Assembly (NCBI RefSeq): GCF_010730195.1
Contig: NZ_AP022613.1
Span: 4,588,001-4,652,000 of the forward strand
Reading direction: 5' to 3'
DNA length: 64,000 nt
Source of the DNA: Mycobacterium conspicuum
Lineage (GTDB): Bacteria > Actinomycetota > Actinomycetes > Mycobacteriales > Mycobacteriaceae
Part shown: positions 17,710 through 26,372 of the stretch, one piece after another
How the letters are laid out: every line of letters begins with the position of its first letter
Position numbering within the stretch: the first letter of the stretch is position 1
The notes under the pieces: model-generated
The model's input: only the letters and a program-made list of their open reading frames with translations
Database searches by the model: none
Told to the model about the DNA's origin: nothing
Translations under genes and position numbers: made by a program

Positions 17710-19080
17710 TTACTCGCTGGAGACCGAAACGCGTCCGCGCAGATCGGCCGCGATGAGCCGCGCCGCCGCGTTCTGCCAGTTGTGCAGTGAGCGCTGGGGG
17801 ACCTCGGTGACGAACCACTGCCAGGCCTGGCGGGCGGTCGGGTCCAAGCCGGACGCGGTGGCGTTCTGCGCGTACGCCCGCACGCCGACGACATAGGGGA
17901 AATACAGCGCGTTGTAGTGCCGCCACTGCTCGGTGGTGCCGAAGTCGCCGCCGTCGCGCGGCTTGAGCCGCGCAATGCCGTCGGCGAGCACGGCCTTGAG
18001 TTCGTTGGCCCGCTCCAGCGGGTGATCGGGTGCGCCGCGGGCGGCGAGCCGCTCGTCGATCACCGGCAGCGCGGTCAGCGGGCTGGCGACCAGTTTGGTC
18101 AGGTCGGCGTAGTGGCCCAGCGCGCGGCGGGTGAGCCGGGCGAAGGTTTCGTCGTCGACGTCGCCCAGCGGATCCTCGGAGCGCAGCGGCAACCCTGCCC
18201 CGGTGCGCCGCAGCGCCGCCCGGTCGGCGCGCAATCGGGGCGACTTCCAGAACGCCAGTCGGTCCAGCAGCCCGGCCAGCGGATCGGCCAGCACCTGCAC
18301 CGTGATGGCGATCGCCAGGGTGGTGAACAGCAGGACCGTCAGCACCACCTGGGTGCCCGGCTGGTCGCGGGTGACGGTCAGCCCGATCAGCAGCTGGCCG
18401 CCGAGCAGCACCGTCACGGCCGTGCAGCCGGCGAACGAGCGCAGCATGTCGGCGCGCAGCGCCTGACCCTCGTCGAAGGCGTCCCACAGGGCCACCGCAA
18501 CCCCGAGCGCCAGCACGTCGAAACCCGTCGACGCCAGCGCAAGCCAGCTGGGCACCAGGCCCAGCGGGATGATCAGGATCGCGTTGGCCAGCGCGAAGAA
18601 CAACGTCGCCACCACGACGAGGCCGACGACCGGCACCGGTTGGTTCGGCCGCCGCAGCGCCGCGAACATCGCCCCCAGGGTGGAGGTCGAGATCACCGCC
18701 AACATCAGCCAATGCCCGGCCCGCAGCGGCCCGTGCACGCTGCCGGCCAGCGCGGCGCCGACCAGCGTCAGCGCGCCGACGCCGGCGACCAGCAGCACTT
18801 CAGCGGTGCGGGCCCGGGGCGCTTCCGACGGCCGGGACAGCTCGAGCAGCACCGCGAACCAGGCGATGCTGGGCACGGCGGCCAGGTAGATCTCCAGCTG
18901 GCCGAGCAGCGGCGCGTGCGTCGGGCTGGCCGTGCGGACCGCGTCCAGCGCCACCACGAGCGCAAAACCGCACAGCCCGATCGCCGCCAGGGCGAGCACG
19001 GGCTTGCGCGGATCACGGGCCAGCAGATACAGCCCAAGCCAACCGCTCAGCGTGAACACCACCGCCGACAGCGCAGCCAT
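17710..19080 (-). CDS. polytopic membrane protein with cytosolic C-terminal domain, function unknown
   Basis: 456 residues. The first 270 hold about eight hydrophobic helices, beginning with VVFTLSGWLGLYLLARDP. The last 180 are soluble and include YPYVVGVRAY-like and WFVTEVPQRSLHNWQNAAARL segments with many Trp and Tyr residues. The layout recalls sensor proteins with an N-terminal membrane module, but no kinase, cyclase or GGDEF motif can be seen, so no function is given. It ends the block that replaces PE_PGRS22/celA2 of M. tuberculosis. It starts at ATG 19080, only two bases from the stop of the prenyl synthase, so it is probably in that transcript. Confidence 0.78.
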   Translation of the reverse strand: MAALSAVVFTLSGWLGLYLLARDPRKPVLALAAIGLCGFALVVALDAVRTASPTHAPLLGQLEIYLAAVPSIAWFAVLLELSRPSEAPRARTAEVLLVAGVGALTLVGAALAGSVHGPLRAGHWLMLAVISTSTLGAMFAALRRPNQPVPVVGLVVVATLFFALANAILIIPLGLVPSWLALASTGFDVLALGVAVALWDAFDEGQALRADMLRSFAGCTAVTVLLGGQLLIGLTVTRDQPGTQVVLTVLLFTTLAIAITVQVLADPLAGLLDRLAFWKSPRLRADRAALRRTGAGLPLRSEDPLGDVDDETFARLTRRALGHYADLTKLVASPLTALPVIDERLAARGAPDHPLERANELKAVLADGIARLKPRDGGDFGTTEQWRHYNALYFPYVVGVRAYAQNATASGLDPTARQAWQWFVTEVPQRSLHNWQNAAARLIAADLRGRVSVSSE

Positions 19081-19082
19081 AC

Positions 19083-19871
19083 CTACCTACCGTAGCGACG
19101 ATGGCGCTGGCTGTAGTCACGCAGCGCGCGCAGGAAGTCGACGCGACGAAACGCGGGCCAGTGCGCCTCGGTGAACCACATCTCCGAGTAGGCGCTCTGC
19201 CACAGCAGAAACCCGGACAGCCGCTGCTCGCCGGAGGTGCGGATCACCAAGTCCGGGTCGGGTTGCCCTGAGGTGTAGAGGTTTTCGGAGATGGCCTCGA
19301 CACTCACCGCCTCGACAAGCTCCTCGCCGGTCGCCCCGTTGGCGAGTTCCTTGCCGAGCAACGCGCGAACCGCGTCGACGATCTCCTGACGGCCGCCGTA
19401 GCCGACCGCGACGTTGACGTGGAACGGCGCGACGCCCGGGGTGGACTCCACCGCGCCGCGCAGCCGACGGGCCGGTTCCTCCCCGAGCAGTGACAGGTCC
19501 CCGACGGTGCGCACGCTCCAGCGTTTCGACGGCGCGCAGATCTCCTCGACGACGTCGGTGATGATTTCGATCAGCGCGGCCAGCTCGTCGGGATCGCGTT
19601 GCAAATTCTCGGTCGACAGCAGATAGACGGTGGCCATTTCGATGCCGGCCTCCTGGCACCAGCGCAGCATCTCGGCGATCTTGATGGCGCCCATCCGGTA
19701 GCCGTAGCTGACGTCGTCGTACCCCGCGTCGCGCGCCCAGCGCCGGTTTCCGTCACACAGGACCGCGATGTGGCGGGGCAGTTCGGATTTGGAGGCGGCC
19801 AGACCCTGCCGCAAGCGCAGCTCGTAGACGCGATACAACGGCTCTTTGAGCCGTGGCGGAATGATCTCCAC
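19083..19871 (-). CDS. short-chain Z-isoprenyl diphosphate synthase (Z,E-farnesyl diphosphate synthase)
   Basis: cis-Prenyltransferase that condenses geranyl diphosphate with isopentenyl diphosphate to give Z,E-farnesyl diphosphate, used for decaprenyl phosphate and hence arabinogalactan and peptidoglycan synthesis. 262 residues, nearly identical to what I recall of Rv1086. Asp40 in LCDGNRRW binds the Mg-diphosphate; the second signature is RTSGEQRLSGFLLWQSAY with the FTEAHWP tail. GTG start at 19871. Divergent from the hemolysin III gene. Confidence 0.95.
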   Translation of the reverse strand: MEIIPPRLKEPLYRVYELRLRQGLAASKSELPRHIAVLCDGNRRWARDAGYDDVSYGYRMGAIKIAEMLRWCQEAGIEMATVYLLSTENLQRDPDELAALIEIITDVVEEICAPSKRWSVRTVGDLSLLGEEPARRLRGAVESTPGVAPFHVNVAVGYGGRQEIVDAVRALLGKELANGATGEELVEAVSVEAISENLYTSGQPDPDLVIRTSGEQRLSGFLLWQSAYSEMWFTEAHWPAFRRVDFLRALRDYSQRHRRYGR

Positions 19872-19947
19872 GAGGATTCACACTACTGTGGTCTGGATAC
19901 TGTGATCAGTAAGAGCCAGTGGCAATTTCAAACAGGGCACGGGAGAA

Positions 19948-20688
19948 ATGAGCGGTCAGACCAGCACGGTCAACAGCCCCAACGACCAAGTTCAGACCGG
20001 CGCGGTGAGCAATGCCGCACACCAGATCGTCGACGGCGTCACCCGGGTTCTGACCAAGCCTCGTTTCCGCGGCTGGATCCACGTGTATTCCGCGGGCACC
20101 GCGGTCTTCGCCGGGGCGTCGCTGATCGCGGTGTCGTGGGCGGTGGGGTCCACTCGCGCCGGGCTCGCCACGTTTGCCTACACGGCCGCCACCATCCTGA
20201 TGTTCACCGTCAGCGCCACCTATCACCGCGTGCCGTGGAAGTCGGCGACCGCGCAGAAATGGATGAAGCGCGCCGACCACTCGATGATCTTCGTGTTCAT
20301 CGCGGGCAGCTACACCCCGTTCGCGCTGCTGGCCTTGTCGCCGCACGACGGGCATGTGGTGCTGGCGATCGTGTGGGGTGGCGCGCTGGCCGGGATTTTG
20401 CTGAAGATGCTCTGGCCGTCGGCGCCGCGCTGGGTGGGTGTGCCGCTGTACATCCTGCTGGGCTGGGTGGCGGTCTGGTACACCGGGGAAATCCTGCACA
20501 ACGCCGGCGTGGCCGCGATGGTGTTGCTGTTCGTCGGCGGCGCCCTGTACAGCATCGGCGGGGTTCTGTACGCGGTGCGCTGGCCCGACCCGTGGCCGGC
20601 GACGTTCGGCTATCACGAGTTCTTCCACGCGTGCACGGCGGTGGCGGCGATCTGCCACTACATCGCCATGTGGTTCGTGGTGTTCTAA
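19948..20688 (+). CDS. hemolysin III / TrhA family membrane protein
   Basis: 246 residues with seven predicted transmembrane helices of the PAQR/HlyIII superfamily (Rv1085c type). The family histidines appear in TYHRVPW, RADHSMIF and the C-terminal YHEFFHACTAVAAICHY, which are likely metal ligands. The E. coli homologue TrhA is linked to membrane energetics; the hemolysin label is historical. ATG 19948 follows GGGAGAA. It converges with the thioredoxin-domain gene and overlaps it by four bases at the stop codons. Confidence 0.88.
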   Translation: MSGQTSTVNSPNDQVQTGAVSNAAHQIVDGVTRVLTKPRFRGWIHVYSAGTAVFAGASLIAVSWAVGSTRAGLATFAYTAATILMFTVSATYHRVPWKSATAQKWMKRADHSMIFVFIAGSYTPFALLALSPHDGHVVLAIVWGGALAGILLKMLWPSAPRWVGVPLYILLGWVAVWYTGEILHNAGVAAMVLLFVGGALYSIGGVLYAVRWPDPWPATFGYHEFFHACTAVAAICHYIAMWFVVF

Positions 20689-22676
20689 CTCAGCGCTGCC
20701 TTCAGCTCCGACGCGTCGGTGACCGGCAGGTCGCAGACCCGGCCGCGACACACATAGGCCGCGTCGGCGCCATCCACCCGGCCGCGGCCGGCCAGCAGTG
20801 CCGACGAGTCCTTTTCGCCTCCCACGACGATCGCGCCGCCGGGCGCCAGCCGGCGCGCCTCGGCCAGCAGCGGCGCGCCGGGCCCGCACGCGACGGCGAT
20901 CTGCAGCGGGCCGCGCACCGCGGCCTCGGCGACCGCCAGCCAATGGCCGGCCGCGCGCGGCGCGCGTTCCAGCAGCACCGAATGCGCGCTCAAAGCCTCA
21001 CCGGCGGCCCGCAGATACCGCTCGGCGTGCCCGGCGTCGACCAGGTGCGCGGCGGTCAGCAGCGCCTCGGTGATCGCCGACGCTCCCGACGGCGTGGCCC
21101 CGTCCATCGGGTCGCCGGGCCGCAGCATCAGCGCCTCGGCGTCGTCGGCGGCGTCGAACCAATGGCCCGGCCGCTGCGGGTCGGCGAAGTGCTGCAGCGC
21201 CGTGTCCAGCAGCCCGGTGGCCGCCGTCAGCAACGCCTCGTCACCGCTCAGCTGGTAGACCGCCAGCAGCCCGGTGGCCAGCATCCCGTGGTCCTCCAGG
21301 ATCGCGGCGCTGTCGCCGACCACCCCGCCCAGGCTGGCGCGCCGCAGCCGGCCGTCGACGACGTGGGTGTCCAGCAGCGTCGTCGCGCAGCGGTGGGCGG
21401 CTTCGACCAGCCCGGGATCTTGCAGCGCCACGCCAGCCTCGGCCAGCGCGGTGATCGCCAGCCCGTTCCACGCCGTGACGACCTTGTCGTCGCGGCCGGG
21501 CTGGGCCCGGGTCGCCCGCGCGGCCAGCAGCGCGCCGCGAACCCGGTCCAGCCTTTCGCGATCGTCCGGGTCGGACCGCAACTGCAGCACCGACGCGCCG
21601 TGTTCGAAGGTGCCGGCCTCGGTGACACCGAAAACGTTTGCCGCCCAACGTCCGTCGTCGTCGCCCAGCACCTCGACCAGTTGCGCCGGGGTCCACACAT
21701 AGGTGGAACCCTCCTGCCCGGCGGCGTCGGCGTCCAACGACGAGACGAACATGTCGGCATCGGCCAGCTCGTCGAGCAGAAACCGCGCGGTCTGCGCGGT
21801 GACCCTGCCGGCCAACGGATCCGAAGTGCGCCGCGCCCAGTGCGCATACGCTCGCAGCAGCAGCGCGTTGTCGTACAGCATCTTCTCGAAATGCGGTACC
21901 ACCCAAGCGTTGTCGACGCTGTACCGGGCGAAGCCGCCGGCGAGTTGGTCATAGATGCCGCCGCGGGCCATCGCGGCGCCGGTGTGCTCGACGGCATCCA
22001 GCGCCGCCGCCGACCCGGTGCGCTCGTGGTTGCGCAGCAGCGCCTCCAGCAGCGCCGACGGCGGGAACTTCGGCGCCGCACCGAAGCCGCCATAGGTTCT
22101 GTCCTGGTCGCGCAGCACCGCCGCGACGGCGTGGTCGCACAGCGCGGGCGTCACCTCGGGCCCGCCGGTGGGCAATGACGTTGCGGCCGAACGCAATTCA
22201 CCCGCGATATGGTCGGAGGCGGTTTCGACCTCCCCGCGGCGCTCCCGCCAGGTCTGAGATACCGCCGAAAGAAGCTGCAGGAAAGCATCTTTCGGGTAGT
22301 ACGTGCCGCAATAGAACGGCCGGCCGTCGGGCGTCAGGAAACACGTCATCGGCCAGCCGCCCTGCCCGGTGAGCGCGACGGTGGCGTTCATGTAGACCGC
22401 GTCGATGTCCGGGCGTTCCTCGCGGTCGACCTTGATGCAGACGAATCCCGCGTTCATCGCGGCGGCGACGGTGTCGTCCTCGAACGACTCGTGGGCCATG
22501 ACGTGACACCAATGGCACGCGGCGTAGCCGATGGACAGCAGGATCGGCACGTCGCGCGCGGCCGCCGCGGCCAACGCCTGCGGCGTCCACTGCTGCCAGT
22601 GCACCGGGTTGTCGGCGTGCTGGCGCAGGTACGGGCTGGTGGCCCGGCCCAGCGTGTTCTCAGCCGGGCTCATCAT
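20685..22676 (-). CDS. thioredoxin-domain protein of the YyaL/SPATA20 family (Rv1084 type)
   Basis: 663 residues. The N-terminal 165 residues are a DUF255 thioredoxin-like domain with Cys54-His-Trp-Cys57 (YAACHWCHVM), VDREERPDIDAVYM and GGWPMTCFLTPDGRPF. The rest is an alpha/alpha six-hairpin barrel similar to glycoside hydrolases (YDQLAGGFARYSVD, VPHFEKMLYDNALL, WNGLAI). The biochemical role of this conserved family is not settled. ATG 22673 may be the true start, one codon inside. The start overlaps the small membrane gene upstream, which overlaps mca, so the three form an operon mca, small protein, this gene. Confidence 0.9.
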   Translation of the reverse strand: MMSPAENTLGRATSPYLRQHADNPVHWQQWTPQALAAAAARDVPILLSIGYAACHWCHVMAHESFEDDTVAAAMNAGFVCIKVDREERPDIDAVYMNATVALTGQGGWPMTCFLTPDGRPFYCGTYYPKDAFLQLLSAVSQTWRERRGEVETASDHIAGELRSAATSLPTGGPEVTPALCDHAVAAVLRDQDRTYGGFGAAPKFPPSALLEALLRNHERTGSAAALDAVEHTGAAMARGGIYDQLAGGFARYSVDNAWVVPHFEKMLYDNALLLRAYAHWARRTSDPLAGRVTAQTARFLLDELADADMFVSSLDADAAGQEGSTYVWTPAQLVEVLGDDDGRWAANVFGVTEAGTFEHGASVLQLRSDPDDRERLDRVRGALLAARATRAQPGRDDKVVTAWNGLAITALAEAGVALQDPGLVEAAHRCATTLLDTHVVDGRLRRASLGGVVGDSAAILEDHGMLATGLLAVYQLSGDEALLTAATGLLDTALQHFADPQRPGHWFDAADDAEALMLRPGDPMDGATPSGASAITEALLTAAHLVDAGHAERYLRAAGEALSAHSVLLERAPRAAGHWLAVAEAAVRGPLQIAVACGPGAPLLAEARRLAPGGAIVVGGEKDSSALLAGRGRVDGADAAYVCRGRVCDLPVTDASELKAALS

Positions 22677-22914
22677 CGGCGCCCGCTGCGCGCGGGTCGG
22701 TGCCCTCGTCGGCGGCCTGGTCGGGCTCGGGGTGGTCGCGGTCGAATGACTTGGGCACCTTTTTCAGCTGCCGATTCATCGAGCGCACCAAAAACACCGT
22801 GGCGATGATCAACAGCACGATGACCAGCAACCCCACCGGGCTGGCTTTGCCGAAGTCCGGCCCTTGGTTGTGCGGCGCCCCGTCAGCAATCACGGTGAGC
22901 AGAACGTGGTTCAC
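22660..22914 (-). CDS. small single-pass membrane protein (Rv1083 type)
   Basis: 84 residues from GTG 22914, which overlaps the mca stop as GTGA. One hydrophobic helix (PVGLLVIVLLIIATVFLVRSM) is followed by a basic then acidic cytosolic tail (KKVPKSFDRDHPEPDQ). Size and position match Rv1083. Its conserved place downstream of mca suggests, but does not show, a link with mycothiol-dependent detoxification. Upstream extension to 23004 would run into the mca coding sequence and is rejected. Confidence 0.82.
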   Translation of the reverse strand: MNHVLLTVIADGAPHNQGPDFGKASPVGLLVIVLLIIATVFLVRSMNRQLKKVPKSFDRDHPEPDQAADEGTDPRAAGADDEPG

Positions 22915-23783
22915 CCGTCGTCCTCGATCCCGGCGAACAGATCGTCCTCGGGCAGGCGGACCCGAACCCGCGAGCGGGCCAACTCGAATTCCTCGGTCGG
23001 CCACAACCGCTGCTGCCAGGAGATCGGAACCGCGAAAAAGTCGTGGTTCGGGTCGATCTGGGTGGCGTGTGCGCGCAGCGCGTCGTCACGCTGGCTGAAG
23101 TATTCGGCGCATTCGACGCGCGTGGTCACGCGGGATTCGAACGGGTCGTGGGCGGGATCCCAGTGCTCGAGCCACTGCTTGAACGGGCCCTCCTGGCCGT
23201 GCTTGACGCACTCGTCGTGGAACAGCTGCATCCGCGCCCGCAGGAAGCCGTGGTTGTAGTACAGCTTCGACACGTTCCACGGCTCGCCGGCGTCGGGGAA
23301 CCGCGCGTAGTCGCCGGCCGCCTCGTAGGCGCCGACCGACACCTGATGGCAGCGGATGTGATCGGGATGCGGATAGCCGCCGTTCTCGTCGTAGGTGGTC
23401 ATCACGTGCGGCCGGAATTCGCGCACCACGCGGACCAGCGCCTCGACGGACACCTCCAGCGGCACCAGCGCGAAGCAGTCCTCGGGCAGCGGGGGCGGCG
23501 GGTCGCCCTTGGGCAGCCCGGAGTCGACGAAGCCGAGCCAAAGGTGCTCGACGCCGAGGATCTCGGCGGCCTTGGCCATCTCGTCGCGGCGGATCTCGTC
23601 GATGTGCTCATGGACGCCGGGCAGGTCCATCGCCGGATTGAGGATTTCGCCGCGCTCGCCGCCGGTCAACGTCACCACCAGTACGCGGTGCCCCTCGTCG
23701 GCGTAGCGGGCCAGGGTGGCCGCGCCCTTGCTGGACTCGTCGTCGGGGTGGGCGTGCACCGCCATCAACCGCAGTTCGCTCAC
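22911..23783 (-). CDS. mca: mycothiol S-conjugate amidase
   Basis: Cleaves mycothiol-drug conjugates to a mercapturic acid, which is exported, and glucosaminyl-inositol, which is recycled; part of actinobacterial detoxification. 290 residues of the LmbE/PIG-L zinc deacetylase family: HAHPDDE (10-16) holds two zinc ligands and PHPDHIRCH the third. GTG 23783 gives VSELRLMAVHAHPDDE, as in the M. tuberculosis enzyme. A 10-bp tandem repeat lies just upstream. Related to MshB, but the neighbourhood with greA and Rv1083/1084 homologues identifies it as Mca. Confidence 0.95.
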   Translation of the reverse strand: MSELRLMAVHAHPDDESSKGAATLARYADEGHRVLVVTLTGGERGEILNPAMDLPGVHEHIDEIRRDEMAKAAEILGVEHLWLGFVDSGLPKGDPPPPLPEDCFALVPLEVSVEALVRVVREFRPHVMTTYDENGGYPHPDHIRCHQVSVGAYEAAGDYARFPDAGEPWNVSKLYYNHGFLRARMQLFHDECVKHGQEGPFKQWLEHWDPAHDPFESRVTTRVECAEYFSQRDDALRAHATQIDPNHDFFAVPISWQQRLWPTEEFELARSRVRVRLPEDDLFAGIEDDG

Positions 23784-23789
23784 GTGTCC

Positions 23790-23816
23790 CCTTGTCCGTC
23801 CTTGTCCGTCCTTGTC
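23790..23816. repeat. 10-bp tandem repeat in the mca leader
   Basis: The unit TTGTCCGTCC occurs in about 2.6 perfect head-to-tail copies between the mca start and the greA promoter region. On the minus strand it reads as GGACAAGGAC repeats immediately upstream of the GTG, so it may supply or space the ribosome-binding site. Copy number could vary between strains. Confidence 0.6.
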
Positions 23817-23979
23817 CAAAGGATTCGTGACCCCATACTTCCAGTTCCCCACCAGCCGACAACTCCCGAGGGCATGTGCGCTTGCCCAGCGCCGAATTGT
23901 CGCGGCGGGCGTCGTGCGTCGCGTTCGAGCGACAAACCCTCAACTGCGGATATACAGTCATCGTTTGTTCTCGCAGTGG

Positions 23980-23985
23980 TAACAT
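23980..23985 (+). promoter_or_regulatory. candidate greA promoter -10 (TAACAT)
   Basis: TAACAT fits the TAnnnT -10 of the mycobacterial housekeeping sigma factor and is preceded by GTGG, a partial extended -10. A transcript would start near 23992, at the base of the leader hairpin, giving a leader of about 150 bases before greA. Confidence 0.35.
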
Positions 23986-23990
23986 GGATG

Positions 23991-24028
23991 AATGCACGGT
24001 TCCGGCTGGGACCGTGTATTGCTGCATT
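23991..24028 (+). other. stem-loop in greA leader
   Basis: CACGGTTCC (23995-24003) pairs with GGGACCGTG (24008-24016) through nine positions with one G-U and a four-base loop GGCT. Flanking AATG and CATT can extend the helix. It is at the predicted 5' end of the greA mRNA, where it could protect the transcript or regulate elongation. Structural inference only. Confidence 0.45.
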
Positions 24029-24143
24029 AATGCCCGTCAGCACACAGCGGAGCAGGCGGCACGGGGCGCGAACCGGGCACCCCCAAGCGGAGCCCGAAAG
24101 CTGGCGCGGATACGCGAAGCCGAGACACGAGGAGCACGACGAG

Positions 24144-24638
24144 ATGACCGACACTCAGGTGACCTGGTTGACCCAGGAATCACATGACCGGCTCAAGGCC
24201 GAGCTCGATCAGCTGATCGCCAATCGTCCGGTCATCGCCGCGGAAATCAACGACCGCCGCGAGGAGGGCGACCTGCGCGAGAACGGCGGCTACCACGCCG
24301 CCCGCGAGGAGCAGGGCCAACAGGAGGCCCGCATTCGCCAGCTGCAGGACCTGCTCAACAACGCCAAGGTCGGCGAGGCGCCCAAGCAGTCCGGCGTGGC
24401 ACTGCCAGGCTCGGTGGTCAAGGTCTACTACAACGACGACAAGTCCGACAGCGAGACGTTCCTCATCGCCACCCGGCAGGAGGGCGTCAAGAACGGCAAG
24501 CTCGAGGTGTACTCGCCGAACTCACCGCTGGGCAGCGCGCTGATCGACGCCAAGGTGGGCGAGACGCGCAGCTACCAAGTGCCCAACGGCAACACCGTCA
24601 AGGTCACCCTGCTGTCCGCGGAGCCCTACCACTCCTGA
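24144..24638 (+). CDS. greA: transcription elongation factor GreA
   Basis: Binds the RNA polymerase secondary channel and stimulates cleavage of backtracked transcripts. 164 residues: an N-terminal coiled coil whose tip carries acidic residues (NDRREEGDLRENGGYHAA) and a C-terminal FKBP-like domain. ATG 24144 is preceded by GAGGAGCACGACGAG. Orthologue of Rv1080c. The frame remains open far upstream, but only as antisense of mca, so the ATG with the ribosome-binding site is preferred. Confidence 0.96.
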   Translation: MTDTQVTWLTQESHDRLKAELDQLIANRPVIAAEINDRREEGDLRENGGYHAAREEQGQQEARIRQLQDLLNNAKVGEAPKQSGVALPGSVVKVYYNDDKSDSETFLIATRQEGVKNGKLEVYSPNSPLGSALIDAKVGETRSYQVPNGNTVKVTLLSAEPYHS

Positions 24639-24657
24639 TCGACCGCAAGACGGCGTC

Positions 24658-25812
24658 CTAACCGAGCGCCTGTTCCAGGTCGGCCAACAGGTCGGCGATG
24701 TCCTCGATGCCGACCGACAGCCGCACCAGGTCGTCGGGCACTTCCAATTGCGAACCGGCCGTGGACGCGTGGGTCATGGCGCTGGGGTGCTCGATCAGCG
24801 ACTCCACCCCGCCCAACGACTCGGCCAGGATGAACACGCGGGTGCGGGCGCACAGCTTCTCCGCGGCCGCGCGGCCGCCGGCCATCCGCACCGACACCAT
24901 GCCGCCGAACCCGCACATCTGCCGCGCGGCGACCTGGTGCCCGGGATGGCCGGCCAAACCCGGATACAGCACGGTGCTCACCGATGGCTGCCCGGCGAGG
25001 AATTCGGCTACGGCCAAAGCGTTTTCGCTGTGCCGCTGCATGCGCAGCACCAGGGTCTTCAGGCCGCGCATGGTCAGGTAGGCGTCGAACGGGCCGGGCA
25101 CCCCGCCGGCCCCGTTCTGCAGGAAACCGAAGGCCTGGTCCAGCTCTTCGTCGTTGGTGACCAGCGCGCCGCCCACCACGTCGGAGTGCCCGCCGATGTA
25201 TTTGGTGGTGGAGTGCAGCACCACATCGGCGCCCAACGTCAACGGCTGCTGCAACGCCGGCGAGGCGAAAGTGTTGTCCACCAACACCTTTGCCGAACTC
25301 TGGGCGCCGATTTCCGCGATGGCGGCGATGTCGGCGATGGACAGCAGCGGATTGGTCGGCGTCTCCACCCACACCAGCCGGGTGCGGGGCGTGACGGCGG
25401 CGCGGACCGCGTCCACGTCGGGCAGCGGCACCGGCGTGTAGTCGACGTTCCACTGGGTGAAGACCTTGTCGATCAGCCGGAAGGTGCCGCCGTAGGCGTC
25501 GTCGGGAATGACGACGTGGTCCCCGGGCCGCAGCATGGCCCGCAGCGCGCAGTCGGTGGCGGCCATCCCGGAGCTGAACGCCCGACCGAACGCGCCCCCT
25601 TCCACCGCGGCCAGCGAGGCCTCCAGCGCGGCCCGCGTCGGGTTGCCGGTGCGCGCGTATTCGAACCCGCCGCGCAGACCGCCGACGCCGTCCTGGGCGA
25701 ACGTGCTGCTGGCATAGATCGGCGCGTTGACCGCCCCGGTGGCCGGGTCCGGACGGTAGCCGGCGTGGATGGCCTTGGTGGCCAGTCCGGAGTATGCGTC
25801 GTGTTGGCTCAT
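24658..25812 (-). CDS. metB: cystathionine gamma-synthase
   Basis: PLP enzyme that joins O-succinylhomoserine and cysteine into cystathionine for methionine synthesis; some mycobacterial enzymes also catalyse the reverse gamma-lyase reaction. 384 residues of the Cys/Met-metabolism family. YARTGNPTR, the SSGMAAT loop, and the PLP lysine Lys204 in STTKYIGGHSD are present. It lies in a minus-strand run after cbs and two RDD genes, so cystathionine made by Cbs or MetB links both directions of transsulfuration. Convergent with greA. Confidence 0.95.
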   Translation of the reverse strand: MSQHDAYSGLATKAIHAGYRPDPATGAVNAPIYASSTFAQDGVGGLRGGFEYARTGNPTRAALEASLAAVEGGAFGRAFSSGMAATDCALRAMLRPGDHVVIPDDAYGGTFRLIDKVFTQWNVDYTPVPLPDVDAVRAAVTPRTRLVWVETPTNPLLSIADIAAIAEIGAQSSAKVLVDNTFASPALQQPLTLGADVVLHSTTKYIGGHSDVVGGALVTNDEELDQAFGFLQNGAGGVPGPFDAYLTMRGLKTLVLRMQRHSENALAVAEFLAGQPSVSTVLYPGLAGHPGHQVAARQMCGFGGMVSVRMAGGRAAAEKLCARTRVFILAESLGGVESLIEHPSAMTHASTAGSQLEVPDDLVRLSVGIEDIADLLADLEQALG

Positions 25813-25832
25813 CGACGATCAGCGTAGTGCGC

Positions 25833-26342
25833 TCAGCGGACCTTGATCACCACGTCGTCGGCCGCCCGGTCGTGCCAGCCCCGCAACCGACCGGAGCGGT
25901 CGAACAGCGGCGACACGTAGACGAGCAGCCCCAGCAGGCTGCAGAACACACTGGCGGCCAACGGAACAAGCGGGCGCACGAAGGCGGACCCGAAGCTCAG
26001 GATTTGGCCCGTACCCGAATTGACGACCTTGATGCCGACGGCCATCTTGCCGAGCGTCGCGCCCGTATACGCCAGCATGAGCCACTCGTAGACCAGGCCG
26101 CTCACCGCCGTGCCGGCAACCGCCACGAGCAACCCGGTGGTCTCCACGCCGAAATGCTGCAGCGTGGTGTGGCCGTGGAAATCAGTGACGCTGCCCGAGG
26201 ACACCACGGTGGCGCCGAGCACCAAGAAAAGCGCGTAGAAGACGCCGTAGACCAGCGCATCGATCACGCGGGCCAGCAAACGCTGCCAAACCGTGGCGAT
26301 GGCAGCGGTCGAGACCTCGGCGAACGGCAGTGGCTCAGCCAC
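25833..26342 (-). CDS. RDD family membrane protein
   Basis: 169 residues with about four hydrophobic helices. The RDD signature is spread over LLARVIDALVYGVFYALF at the N-terminus and RGWHDRAADDVVIKV at the C-terminus. Members are proposed small-molecule transporters or scaffold proteins; the function is unproved. GTG start at 26342. It lies between metB and the proline-rich RDD protein and looks like a tail-less paralogue of it; I do not recall a second copy at this locus in M. tuberculosis. Confidence 0.82.
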   Translation of the reverse strand: MAEPLPFAEVSTAAIATVWQRLLARVIDALVYGVFYALFLVLGATVVSSGSVTDFHGHTTLQHFGVETTGLLVAVAGTAVSGLVYEWLMLAYTGATLGKMAVGIKVVNSGTGQILSFGSAFVRPLVPLAASVFCSLLGLLVYVSPLFDRSGRLRGWHDRAADDVVIKVR

Positions 26343-26372
26343 CGCCGCGGCACCGGGGTCCGCTCGGTGGCG

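Larger units (their letters stand above)
23784..24143. other. 360-bp divergent region between mca and greA
   Basis: No gene is supported here. M. tuberculosis has a small membrane gene (Rv1081c) at this position, which is not recognisable in any frame. The segment contains the mca leader repeat, a GC-skewed stretch lacking motifs, a likely greA promoter and a long greA leader with a strong hairpin. The greA ribosome-binding site GAGGAGC lies about a dozen bases before ATG 24144. Confidence 0.6.

Noticed and set aside
23716..23982. A plus-strand 88-codon frame in the mca leader that might be a Rv1081c homologue
   Set aside because: No membrane helix of the expected kind, it runs antisense over the start of mca, and no start signal is visible.
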